A DNA stretch of 18,517 bases from Actinomycetota bacterium (GCA_019347785.1 JAHWKQ010000017.1:1-18517), one strand, 5' to 3'; counted from the first letter of the stretch, positions 8,018 to 14,911 are shown. Made by a program: numbers and translations. The notes: generated by a model from the sequence alone, not told the origin.

Positions 8018-8899
8018 ATGCGGTTGGCTGCTCTCGACGTGCCCTTGGACTCGTCGGGTGCCGGGCGCGGTGAGGAGCGCGCACCTGCGGCGTTGCGCTC
8101 GGCGGGGCTGCTCGAGCTTGTCGGCGCGGCTGACGCCGGCGCCACCGAGGTGCGTATCCGCGACCCGCGGCGTGATCCCACAACCGGCGTTGTCGGTGCC
8201 GCCGAGGTCCGCCGGGCATCGGCGGTGATCGCGGGTCGGGTGCGTGAGCTGCTCATCTCCGGCCAGTGCCCGTTCCTTCTCGGCGGGGACTGCACCCTTC
8301 TGCTCGGCGTCTTCTCTGCCCTGCCCACCGGCTGCGGCCTTTGGTTTGTGGACGGCCACGCAGACTTCCTCGACGGCAGAAGCTCACCGACCGGCGAGGC
8401 GGCGGACATGGACCTCGCGATCCTCACCGGCCATGGTCCTCCCACGCTGCTCGACCACGCCGCGGATCGGCTCGTCGATCCGGGTTCGGTCATCCTGCTC
8501 GGTCATCGCCCGGATGAGCTGCACTCCGAGGTCGCCCGGGAGAATGCGCGTCTCGACCCGGCGATCGTGGCGTTCACCGCGCCGGAGATCCGACAGCGAG
8601 GCCCTGCCGCCGTCGCGGCGGAGGCGACGGCCCGGCTGGCAGACCGGCCGACCTGGCTGCATCTGGACCTCGACGTCCTCGACGAGGCTGCTCTTCCCGC
8701 CGTCAGCTACCCGCAGCCGCTCGGCCTGGACTGGGGCGAGCTGACGGCGCTCACCCGACCACTCGCCCACGCACGCAATCTGATCGGACTCTCGGTCGCG
8801 GACTTCAACCCGGACCACGACCCCGAGGCGGTTCACGCCACTCGTGTCGTCGCAGCGCTCGCCGACATGCTGCGGGCACCGCGCTCGACATCACCCTAG
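8018..8899 (+). CDS. Arginase/agmatinase/formiminoglutamase-fold protein
   Basis: Ureohydrolase-fold protein of about 293 aa; family members hydrolyse guanidino or formimino compounds at a binuclear metal site. Numbered from the alternative in-frame ATG 8000: LLGGDCTLLLG (residue 98 is Cys where classical arginases have the metal-binding His), FVDGHADFLD giving Asp118, His120 and Asp122, and LHLDLDVLDE giving Asp223 and Asp225 but with Glu instead of the usual Pro. So five of six classical ligand positions are kept. I prefer ATG 8018: MRLAALDVPLD is a natural first strand, and CAGAAT at 8006-8011 sits six bases before it as in leaderless genes. GC at third positions is about 78% in the first 80 codons against about 94% in the preceding gene, so the gene may be acquired. 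Its stop overlaps the stop of the convergent gene. Substrate unknown. Confidence 0.8.
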   Translation: MRLAALDVPLDSSGAGRGEERAPAALRSAGLLELVGAADAGATEVRIRDPRRDPTTGVVGAAEVRRASAVIAGRVRELLISGQCPFLLGGDCTLLLGVFSALPTGCGLWFVDGHADFLDGRSSPTGEAADMDLAILTGHGPPTLLDHAADRLVDPGSVILLGHRPDELHSEVARENARLDPAIVAFTAPEIRQRGPAAVAAEATARLADRPTWLHLDLDVLDEAALPAVSYPQPLGLDWGELTALTRPLAHARNLIGLSVADFNPDHDPEAVHATRVVAALADMLRAPRSTSP

Positions 8900-9324
8900 G
8901 GGCGCGGCATCTCGGTCGGCAGCTGCGCTCCGAGGTCACGCAGGTAGCCGTCGATCGTGTCGACCAGCCCCGGGTCGGACAGGGCGGCGAACAGCCCCGT
9001 GATGACGGCCGCCGCGACCAGCCCCGCGACGCCGCCGAGGACGGCGCCGACCACGGCCACGCCCCGGCCGGTCACCGCCGGGGCCCGTGAGCGCGAGACA
9101 CCCACGAGACCGAGCCCGAGAGCCACCAGGCCGAGCACGAGGGCGAGCGGCGCCAACACGACGGTGACCGTGGCCAGCGCCGCGCAGGCGCCCAGGGCCA
9201 GGGACAGGGCCGCCGCGAAGCTGGTGCGCGCCTTGCGGGCACGGCCGGGTGCGTCCCGCCGCCCCGCCGGCTCGGCGCGGCCGGCCCCGCCGGAGGCGGG
9301 CGACCGGGCTGTCGGGTCGGCCAT
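8896..9324 (-). CDS. Small membrane protein with charged N-terminus (DUF4190-like layout)
   Basis: 142 aa, not recognised as a named family. The first 40 residues are polar and rich in Ala, Gly, Arg and Pro. Then come hydrophobic stretches at roughly residues 35-75 and 88-115, predicted as a helical hairpin plus possibly one further helix, separated by the basic loop SRSRAPAVTGRG. The soluble tail contains DTIDGYLRDLGAQLPTEMPRP. This layout resembles DUF4190-type actinobacterial membrane proteins, but the assignment is only by shape. The start ATG 9322-9324 is strongly supported by AGGAGG on the minus strand (plus 9329-9334), four bases upstream. The stop TAG (plus 8896-8898) overlaps the stop of the arginase-like gene. 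It is divergent from the radical SAM gene. Confidence 0.7.
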   Translation of the reverse strand: MADPTARSPASGGAGRAEPAGRRDAPGRARKARTSFAAALSLALGACAALATVTVVLAPLALVLGLVALGLGLVGVSRSRAPAVTGRGVAVVGAVLGGVAGLVAAAVITGLFAALSDPGLVDTIDGYLRDLGAQLPTEMPRP

Positions 9325-9403
9325 GTGGCCTCCTGTGCTCTCGGTGGTGTGACCGTCCCCGCGACGCCGGATGGCCAACCCGGTGGCCGGAGCCGGGCCA
9401 CGG

Positions 9404-9409
9404 TAGGCT
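9404..9409 (+). promoter_or_regulatory. Putative -10 box of a leaderless transcript for the radical SAM gene
   Basis: TAGGCT matches the actinobacterial TANNNT -10 pattern and ends eight bases before ATG 9418, which would place transcription start on or next to the start codon. No Shine-Dalgarno sequence is present. No convincing -35 element is visible. Confidence 0.45.
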
Positions 9410-9417
9410 GCCATCCC

Positions 9418-10815
9418 ATGCGCATGCTGCTCGTGTCGACCTACGAGTCGGGTCACCAGCCCCTGCACGTGGCGTCGCCCGCGGGGGCGCTGCGCGCCGC
9501 CGGCCACGACGTGCGCTGCCTGGACCTGGCCGTCCAGCCGTGGGACCCGGCGCTGGTGGACTGGGCGCAGGCGGTCGGCTTCTCCGTGCCGATGCACACC
9601 GCGATGCGCCTGGCTCTCCGTGCCGCCCGGGCCGTCAAGCGGCGACGCGGCGACCTGCCCGTGTGCTTCTACGGCCTGTACGCGCCGGTCAGCCGCGACC
9701 TGACCCTGGGGTGCCTGGCCGACCACGTGGTCGCCGGCGAGTACGAGCCGGGACTGCTGGCCTGGGTCGCGTCCCTGGAGGCCGGGCAGGAGATCGGGGA
9801 CCGCCTGGTGGTGCACCTGGGCCGGGGCCGGGGCCGCTTCGCGCCGCCGGCGCGGGACCTGCTGCCGCCGTTGGAGCGCTACGCGCGTCTCGACGTCGGC
9901 GGCGAGCGGCGCCTCGTGGGCTACGTGGAGGCGACGCACGGCTGCCGGCACGTGTGCCGGCACTGCCCCGTGCCGACCGTCTACGAGGGGGCCATCCGGG
10001 TCGTGGACGCGGACGTCGTCGTGGAGGACATCGCCGCCCTCGTCGACCGCGGCGCGGCCCACGTCACCTTCGGCGACCCCGACTTCCTCAACGCCCCCGG
10101 ACAGGCGCGCCGGGTGGTCGGCGCCATGCACGAGCGCTTCCCGAGCCTCACCTTCGACTGCACCGTGAAGGTCGAGCACGTGCTTCGCCACGTGGCGCTG
10201 TGGGACGAGCTGGCCGGCGCCGGCTGCCTGTTCGTCGTGACCGCGCTCGAGAGCGTGGACGACCGTGTCCTGCGGCGCCTCGACAAGGGCCACACGGCCG
10301 CGGACGCCCGGCGGGCGGTCGCCGTGCTGCGCGCCGCCGGGATCGAGCCGCGGCCGTCGTGGCTGCCGTTCACGCCGTGGACCACGCCCCGCGACGTGCT
10401 CGACATGCTCGACTTCGTCGCCGACCACGACCTGGTCGGGAACACCGACCCGGTGCAGTACAGCATCCGACTGCTGCTGCCCGAAGGGTCGCTGCTGCTG
10501 GACCACCCCGACCTGCGCCCGCACCTGGGAGCGTACGACCCGGGCTCGCTCAGCTACACGTGGACGCCGGCGGACCCACGCGTCGACGACCTTCAGCGGC
10601 GGCTGGCGGCCCTGGCCGAGCGCCACGCTGGCACGGACGGCACACACCTCGGCGGGTACCGGGCGATGCGGCGCGTCGTCGAGGGGGCCGCCGGGGTGAC
10701 CCCGGCGCGGTCCGTGCCGGCCGGCTCCATCCGGGCGAGGCCACGGCTCACCGAGCCGTGGTTCTGTTGAGCGGAGCCGACCGGGGACCAGTTCGGTCCC
10801 CTCGACCAGGGGTGA
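9418..10815 (+). CDS. CUAEP-tail radical SAM selenoprotein (in-frame TGA 10768-10770 read as selenocysteine)
   Basis: Radical SAM enzyme of 465 aa if the TGA at 10768-10770 encodes Sec451. Residues 1-150 form a Rossmann-like region resembling a B12-binding domain but without a DxHxxG motif. The radical SAM core follows: EATHGCRHVCRHCPVPT with the CX3CX2C ligands Cys176, Cys180 and Cys183, FGDPDFLN, and ALESVDDRVLRRLDKGH. The conventional reading stops after ...TEPWFC450, but the next codons are Ala-Glu-Pro, giving C-U-A-E-P, the defining tail of the family I know as CUAEP/CCAEP-tail radical SAM (seleno)proteins. Eleven more residues (TGDQFGPLDQG) lead to a true TGA at 10813-10815. A SECIS-like hairpin follows the Sec codon. 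Without the extension the protein would end at 450 aa, losing the motif. Start ATG 9418 has a -10-like box in place of a ribosome site; ATG 9424 is possible. The substrate is unknown. Confidence 0.9.
10783..10801 (+). promoter_or_regulatory. Candidate bacterial SECIS hairpin
   Basis: GGGGACC (10783-10789) pairs perfectly with GGTCCCC (10795-10801) around the loop AGTTC. The stem begins 12 nt after the Sec-type TGA and the loop begins 20 nt after it, with G as second loop base. This fits the general bacterial SECIS rule as I recall it: loop 16-37 nt from the UGA, with a G in the first two loop positions. It lies inside the coding region, as bacterial SECIS elements do. It is not followed by a T-run, so it is a poor intrinsic terminator. 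Confidence 0.7.
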
Positions 10816-10824
10816 GGCCCCCGG

Positions 10825-11190
10825 CTACAGGGTGATGACGTGGTCGGGCGGGTCGGCCGCCAGGGTCGCGTACAGGTCCGGGAAGCACCCGACCGTGACA
10901 CCCTCGACGACGTCGGTCACCGTACAGTCGCCGGGCACGCCCTCGGCCAGGCCGCGCTCGAGGGCGCAGCGGTCGCACATCATCAGCAGCGTGCCCTGGT
11001 CGCGGGCCACCTTCGCCAGCCGCTCGCCGAGCGGGTCACCCCGGCGCAGCACGTAGTTGTTGTCGTCGAAGAAGAACATCCCGACGACCCGGACGCCGTG
11101 ACGGTCCTCCTCCAGCTGCGGCAGGATCATTCGCCCCAGCTTGTAGCTGGCGGTGTGCCCCGAGGTGGAGAAGACATAGGCGACCTTCAC
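10825..11190 (-). CDS. DsrE-family protein, SaoD-like
   Basis: 121-aa DsrE/DsrF-like protein; the fold is used in sulfur-relay and persulfide chemistry in the cytoplasm. Seen: VAYVFSTSGHTASYKLGRMILPQLEE (first strand and helix), GMFFFDDNNYVLRRGDPLGERLAKVA, LLMMCDRCALERGLAEG with Cys72 and Cys75, then Cys89, and GVTVGCFPDLYATL with Cys102. The CxxC plus two further cysteines match what I recall as SaoD/DsrE proteins; a generic DsrE is the fallback. The start GTG (plus 11188-11190) gives the expected N-terminal strand; TAGGGT lies seven bases upstream on the minus strand and no ribosome site is seen. It converges on the CUAEP selenoprotein gene with 9 bp between stops. DsrE-like proteins such as YedF are known companions of selenium genes, which makes a shared pathway plausible but unproven. 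Confidence 0.85.
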   Translation of the reverse strand: MKVAYVFSTSGHTASYKLGRMILPQLEEDRHGVRVVGMFFFDDNNYVLRRGDPLGERLAKVARDQGTLLMMCDRCALERGLAEGVPGDCTVTDVVEGVTVGCFPDLYATLAADPPDHVITL

Positions 11191-11197
11191 GGGCCGC

Positions 11198-11203
11198 ACC
11201 CTA
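11198..11203 (-). promoter_or_regulatory. Putative -10 box of a leaderless transcript for the DsrE/SaoD-like gene
   Basis: On the minus strand this reads TAGGGT, a full TANNNT match, ending seven bases before the GTG start at 11190. This spacing and the lack of a Shine-Dalgarno mirror the radical SAM gene's TAGGCT box. No clear -35 is visible. Confidence 0.45.
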
Positions 11204-11277
11204 GCGTGACCGACCCCGGCGCACCACGCCGGGCCCGGGTGGGTAGACCGGGTGGACCACCGACAGGAGGGATGCCG

Positions 11278-11481
11278 ATGAACGGCCGACGACTCACGCG
11301 CCCGCGACACGGCAAGATGCTGGCGGGCGTCTGCGCCGGCGTCGCCCGCTACCTGGACTGGGACGTCACGCTGGTGCGCGTCGCCTTCGTCCTGTTCGGC
11401 CTCTTCGGCGCCGGCGAGCTGGCCTATCTCGTGCTGTGGATCCTCATGCCGAAGGAGACGAGCGGCCCGCTCGGCGCGTGA
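11278..11481 (+). CDS. PspC-domain protein
   Basis: 67-aa protein made almost entirely of a PspC domain. LTRPRHGKMLAGVCAGVARYLDWDVTLVRVAF is the classic amphipathic PspC signature, followed by one membrane span (roughly residues 35-58, FVLFGLFGAGELAYLVLWILMP). Proteins of this type sit in the inner membrane and are linked to the phage-shock/envelope stress response, though stand-alone short ones in actinobacteria are of unknown role. Two in-frame ATGs exist (11272 and 11278); AGGAGG at 11265-11270 is seven bases from 11278 but only one from 11272, so 11278 is the better start. It is divergent from the DsrE-like gene. The next gene begins 72 bp downstream on the same strand, and an NfeD-type membrane protease follows that, so envelope functions cluster here. 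Confidence 0.9.
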   Translation: MNGRRLTRPRHGKMLAGVCAGVARYLDWDVTLVRVAFVLFGLFGAGELAYLVLWILMPKETSGPLGA

Positions 11482-11553
11482 GGGCCCATGGACGGGCACG
11501 GCGCCGGCCCGCGTGCCATGATCGGCTCCCACCCGCGGAGCAGGAAGGACGGC

Positions 11554-12750
11554 GTGAGCGTGCGGCTCGAGACGTCGGTGATCAACGCCGCCGCCAACGA
11601 GCTGGCGCCCGCCGTGGCCGGCCACCGCCGGGCCATCCACCGTCATCCCGAGCTCGGCTTCGGCGAGCACCGCACCGCCGCCTACATCGAGTCGGTCCTG
11701 ACCCGCCTCGGCCTGTCGCACCGACGCGTGGTCGGCACGGGGGTCGTCGCGGTCCTGGAGGGTCGCGGGCCGGGGTGCGTGGGCGTGCGCGCCGACATGG
11801 ACGCCCTGCCGGTGCCCGAGGCGCCCGGACGAGCGGGCTACCGCTCCGAGATTGAGGGCCTGTCGCACGCCTGCGGGCACGACGGCCACGTGGCCGTCCT
11901 GCTCGGCCTCGCCGAGCTGCTCGCGGCCACCCACGACCTCCCGGGCAGCGTCGCGCTCTACTTCCAGCCGGCCGAGGAGGGCCCGGGCGGGGCCGCCCCC
12001 ATGGTGGAGGCGGGCGTCCTGGACGACCCGGTGCCCGACGCCATCATCGCGCTGCACGTCTCCAGCGCGCACCCGGCCGGTGTCGTGGCGCTGCGCGGGG
12101 GGCCGGCGACCGGCTCGGACGACACCGTCCGGATCACGGTCCATGGCATGGGCGGGCACGCCGCCCATCCGGACACGGCCCTGGACCCCGTGCCGGTGGC
12201 GGCACAGATCGTGACCACGCTGCAGCACGTCGTGACCCGCGAGTTCGACCCGGCCCATCCGGTCGTGCTGTCCTTCGGCACGATCCACGGTGGCACCCGC
12301 CACAACATCATCGCGCCCTCGGTCGAGCTGACCGGGACCTTCCGGACGGTGCACGCGCGCAACCGCGCCCTGCTCGCCCGGCGCATCCCCGAGGTGGCGC
12401 GCGCGGTCGCCGCCGCCCACCGCGCGACGGTCACGGTGGACTGCGACCGCGGCTACGCGCCGGGCTTCAACGACCCCGCCGTCACCGACGTGGTGGCCTC
12501 CTCCGCCCGCTCGCTGGTCGGTCGGGAGCGGGTGGTCTCCCAGCCCGACCCGTCGCTCGGGGCCGAGGACTTCTACGCCTTCGGCCAGACGGGGGTCCCG
12601 GTGAGCATGTTCCGGCTCGGTGTCGCGAACCCCGGACGGGGCATCGTGGCGCCCCACCACAGCCCCGACTTCGACATCGACGAGAGCGGCCTGCCCGTCG
12701 GTGTCGCCGTCCTCGCCGAGTCGATCCGCCGGCTGCTGGACGGGAGATAG
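11554..12750 (+). CDS. M20-family amidohydrolase (N-acyl-amino-acid/hippurate hydrolase type)
   Basis: 398-aa metallopeptidase-fold amidohydrolase that cleaves N-acyl amino acids (hippurate, IAA conjugates, N-acetyl compounds) to acid and amino acid. Seen: HRRAIHRHPELGF at the N-terminus, GVRADMDALPV, SHACGHDGHVAVLLG with metal ligands Cys107 and His109, PAEEGPGGA with Glu141/Glu142, ALHVSS with His168, the lid domain signature GMGGHAAHP, and the C-terminal PHHSPDFDID with His368/His369. Metal-site residues are complete. I chose GTG 11554 because AGGAAGGA at 11542-11549 lies four bases before it; GTG 11560 has a spacing of ten, and ATG 11518 or 11488 would only add low-complexity sequence. 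The exact acyl substrate cannot be told. A D-aminoacylase is encoded about 4 kb downstream. Confidence 0.9.
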   Translation: MSVRLETSVINAAANELAPAVAGHRRAIHRHPELGFGEHRTAAYIESVLTRLGLSHRRVVGTGVVAVLEGRGPGCVGVRADMDALPVPEAPGRAGYRSEIEGLSHACGHDGHVAVLLGLAELLAATHDLPGSVALYFQPAEEGPGGAAPMVEAGVLDDPVPDAIIALHVSSAHPAGVVALRGGPATGSDDTVRITVHGMGGHAAHPDTALDPVPVAAQIVTTLQHVVTREFDPAHPVVLSFGTIHGGTRHNIIAPSVELTGTFRTVHARNRALLARRIPEVARAVAAAHRATVTVDCDRGYAPGFNDPAVTDVVASSARSLVGRERVVSQPDPSLGAEDFYAFGQTGVPVSMFRLGVANPGRGIVAPHHSPDFDIDESGLPVGVAVLAESIRRLLDGR

Positions 12751-12776
12751 CCGCCCGCGGGTGCCACCATGGGGCC

Positions 12777-14087
12777 ATGGCTCGGGTGTCAGGCGTCCGA
12801 CGTGGGTGGCTGGTCGCGGCCGTGCTCGCCGTGGTGGTCTCGTGCTGGCCCGCCGCGGCCGCCGCGGCGCCGCGGCCGCGGGTCCTGGCCACGACCGTGG
12901 ACGGGACGATCAACCCGGTGGTCCTGGACCACCTGACCGACGCGCTGCGGGTCGCCGAGGACGGGGACTTCGCAGCCCTGGTCGTCCGGCTCGACACGCC
13001 GGGCGGGCTGTTGACGACCACCCGCGAGATCGTGCAGCTGCTGCTGTCCGCCGACGTCCCGGTCGTGGTGTACGTGGCGCCGCCCGGGGCCCGCGCGGGG
13101 TCGGCCGGCGCGATCATCACCTTCGCCGCCAACGTCGCCGCCATGGCCCCCGGCACGAACATCGGCGCGGCGACGCCGATCGACACCCAGGGCGGCGACC
13201 TGGGCCGCAAGGTCGTCAACGACACCGCCGCCCTCGTCCGGGCGATCGCCGAGCGCCGCGGCCGCGACGCGGACTTCATCGTCCAGACGGTCCGGACGGG
13301 CCGGTCGGCGCCCGCGGACCGGGCGGTGGCGCTCGGTGCCGTCGACCTGGTGGCCGAGGACCTGCGGGACCTGCTCGACAGGGTCGACGGGCGCGCCGTG
13401 ACGCTCTCGCCGGGACAGCGGGCGACGCTGGACACCGGCGGCGCCAGCGTCGAGCGCTACGAGCTGTCGGGGTTCCGCCGGCTGCTGCAGGCCCTGGCCG
13501 ACCCGCAGCTGGCCTTTCTGTTCATCAGCGTGGGCGCGCTCGCGCTCGTCTACGAGTTCGCCAACCCCGGCGGCGGCCTCGGCGGAGTGCTGGGAGTCGT
13601 GATGCTCGTGCTCGCCTTCTACTCACTGTCGGTGCTGCCCGTGAACCTCGCCGGCGTGCTGCTGATCATCCTCGCCCTCGGGCTGTTCCTCGCCGAGCTG
13701 TTCGTGCCGGGTCTGGGCGTGCTGGCCGGCGGGGGGGCCATCGCGCTCGTCGTCGGCGGTCTGTTCCTCTTCCAGGGGGGCACCGGCGTCGAGCTGGACC
13801 TGAGCTTCCTGCTGCCCGTCGCGCTCATCGTCACGCTGCTGGCCGTGGGGCTCGGGCGGCTGGCGTGGCGGAGCCGGCACGCGCCGAGCTACTCGGGCCA
13901 GGGGTCCTCGGTCGTCGGTGAGCGGGGGAGGGTGCGCGCGGCCGACGGCGAGCACGCGGAGGTGTTCGCCGCCGGCAGCCTGTGGCGGGCCCGGGCCGCG
14001 CGCGGCACGCTGCGCCACGACGACCGGGTGCGCGTCGTCGGCATCGAGGGGCTCACGCTCATCGTGGAGCGCGAGGACCCCCGGTAG
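12777..14087 (+). CDS. NfeD/ClpP-class membrane-bound serine protease (long NfeD)
   Basis: 436-aa membrane protein with the full long-NfeD architecture: a signal peptide (residues 1-29, ending AAAAA before PRPRV), a ClpP-like protease domain (about 30-230) with RLDTPGG, GARAGSAGAIIT carrying the nucleophile Ser109, and RKVVNDTAA carrying the likely catalytic Lys145; then four or five membrane spans (about 235-365, including FANPGGGLGGVLG and ELFVPGLGVLAGGGAIALVVGGLFLF); and a C-terminal OB-fold NfeDC domain (GERGRVR...GSLWRARA...VVGIEGLTLIVE). The family works with stomatin-type proteins in membrane quality control; no stomatin gene is in view. Start ATG 12777 is preceded by CACCAT at 12765-12770 and no ribosome site, so it may be leaderless. 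It lies 26 bp after the amidohydrolase stop. Confidence 0.92.
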   Translation: MARVSGVRRGWLVAAVLAVVVSCWPAAAAAAPRPRVLATTVDGTINPVVLDHLTDALRVAEDGDFAALVVRLDTPGGLLTTTREIVQLLLSADVPVVVYVAPPGARAGSAGAIITFAANVAAMAPGTNIGAATPIDTQGGDLGRKVVNDTAALVRAIAERRGRDADFIVQTVRTGRSAPADRAVALGAVDLVAEDLRDLLDRVDGRAVTLSPGQRATLDTGGASVERYELSGFRRLLQALADPQLAFLFISVGALALVYEFANPGGGLGGVLGVVMLVLAFYSLSVLPVNLAGVLLIILALGLFLAELFVPGLGVLAGGGAIALVVGGLFLFQGGTGVELDLSFLLPVALIVTLLAVGLGRLAWRSRHAPSYSGQGSSVVGERGRVRAADGEHAEVFAAGSLWRARAARGTLRHDDRVRVVGIEGLTLIVEREDPR

Positions 14088-14099
14088 CGCCACGGGCCG

Positions 14100-14687
14100 T
14101 CACCCGCGTGGGTCCCCGGTCGCCTCCACCAGGCGCTCGAGCTCGGCGACCAGGCGGGTGAGCTCGTCGGCCATGGGGCTGTCGCTGCGCCGGGCGAGGA
14201 CCGTGGCCAGCGAGCGGTAGTACCACAGCTGGGCGTCGCGGCCCGCGTTGAAGCGGTCCCACAGGCCCTCGCCCAGGCGTCGGTAGTCGCTCACGAGCGC
14301 ACGGGCGTTGTGCAGCTTGTCGCCAAGCGACACCCGCACGACGTCGGGCTCGGCGGTGGCCAGGTGCTCGATGCCGGCACGCTTGCGCTCGTGCCACGGT
14401 GGTCTGGGGCCGCCGGTGGTCTCGCTGCAGCCGAGCACGATGCGCGCCACCGTGGCCCCGAAGCGGCGCCCGATCTCCTCGGGCGAGGTGCGCGCGGCCT
14501 GATCCTCCAGCGCGTCGTGCAGCAGGGCGGCGATCGCCTCGTCCTCGTCGCCGCCGTCCTCGAGGACCAGCGACGCCACGGCCAGCAGGTGCGACAGGTA
14601 GGGCACGGCGGTGGCCTTGCGCCGCTGCCCGTCGTGCAGCCGGGCCGCGTAGGCCACGGCGTCGGCGAAGCGCGGGCCCACGGTCAC
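14100..14687 (-). CDS. HD-domain phosphohydrolase-like protein
   Basis: 195-aa HD-superfamily protein resembling the hydrolase half of RelA/SpoT and MESH1. Numbered from GTG 14687: FADAVAYAARLHDGQRRKATAVPYLSHLLAVA gives His33, ALLHDALEDQA gives His57-Asp58 and Glu61-Asp62, and VRVSLGDKLHNARALVSDY supplies the later Asp. These are the metal-binding and catalytic positions of (p)ppGpp hydrolases, so a role in alarmone or nucleotide hydrolysis is plausible; generic HD hydrolase is the safe call. Start choice: GTG 14687 puts the first helix at the N-terminus. The frame runs open to 14924 but that extension is Gly/Arg-rich and looks non-coding. No good ribosome site is seen. It converges on the NfeD gene with 12 bp between stops and is divergent from the EndoIII-like gene. 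Confidence 0.82.
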   Translation of the reverse strand: MTVGPRFADAVAYAARLHDGQRRKATAVPYLSHLLAVASLVLEDGGDEDEAIAALLHDALEDQAARTSPEEIGRRFGATVARIVLGCSETTGGPRPPWHERKRAGIEHLATAEPDVVRVSLGDKLHNARALVSDYRRLGEGLWDRFNAGRDAQLWYYRSLATVLARRSDSPMADELTRLVAELERLVEATGDPRG

Positions 14688-14911
14688 GCCCCGGGCCGGC
14701 CCGCCGGTGCCGCTCAGCCGTCCTCCCCCAGCCGTTTGACCTTGACGTCGACGCCCCCCATGAGCGCGAGCGCCGTCAGGGCCTGACATCGCCGCGAGTC
14801 TGTCCCGCGGCGCCTCCACAGGCAAGGTCGTCCCGGATGGCACGTCCGGGGGGTCGACCGGGCAGGCTGTGGGCATCGCACAGCACGGACCGGCGGGCAG
14901 GGGAGGACGCG
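14688..14911. repeat. Divergent intergenic region with three inverted repeats
   Basis: No gene is seen in these 224 bp. Three perfect dyads follow each other: CGCCGCG/CGCGGCG (14790-14796 and 14806-14812, 9-nt spacer), CCCGGA/TCCGGG (14832-14837 and 14845-14850, 7-nt spacer) and GCTGTG/CACAGC (14866-14871 and 14879-14884, 7-nt spacer). They may be operators or RNA hairpins in the leaders of either flanking gene. Confidence 0.45.

Noticed and set aside
10783..10801. Hairpin as an intrinsic terminator between the convergent radical SAM and DsrE genes
   Set aside because: No T-run follows on either strand, and the hairpin lies within the reading frame at SECIS distance from the TGA, so a SECIS is the better reading; a dual role is not excluded.
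14714..14761. Minus-strand mini-ORF MGGVDVKVKRLGEDG just upstream of the HD-domain gene
   Set aside because: It looks slightly protein-like, possibly the tail of a lost gene or a leader peptide, but it is 15 codons long, has no clear ribosome site and nothing to support it.
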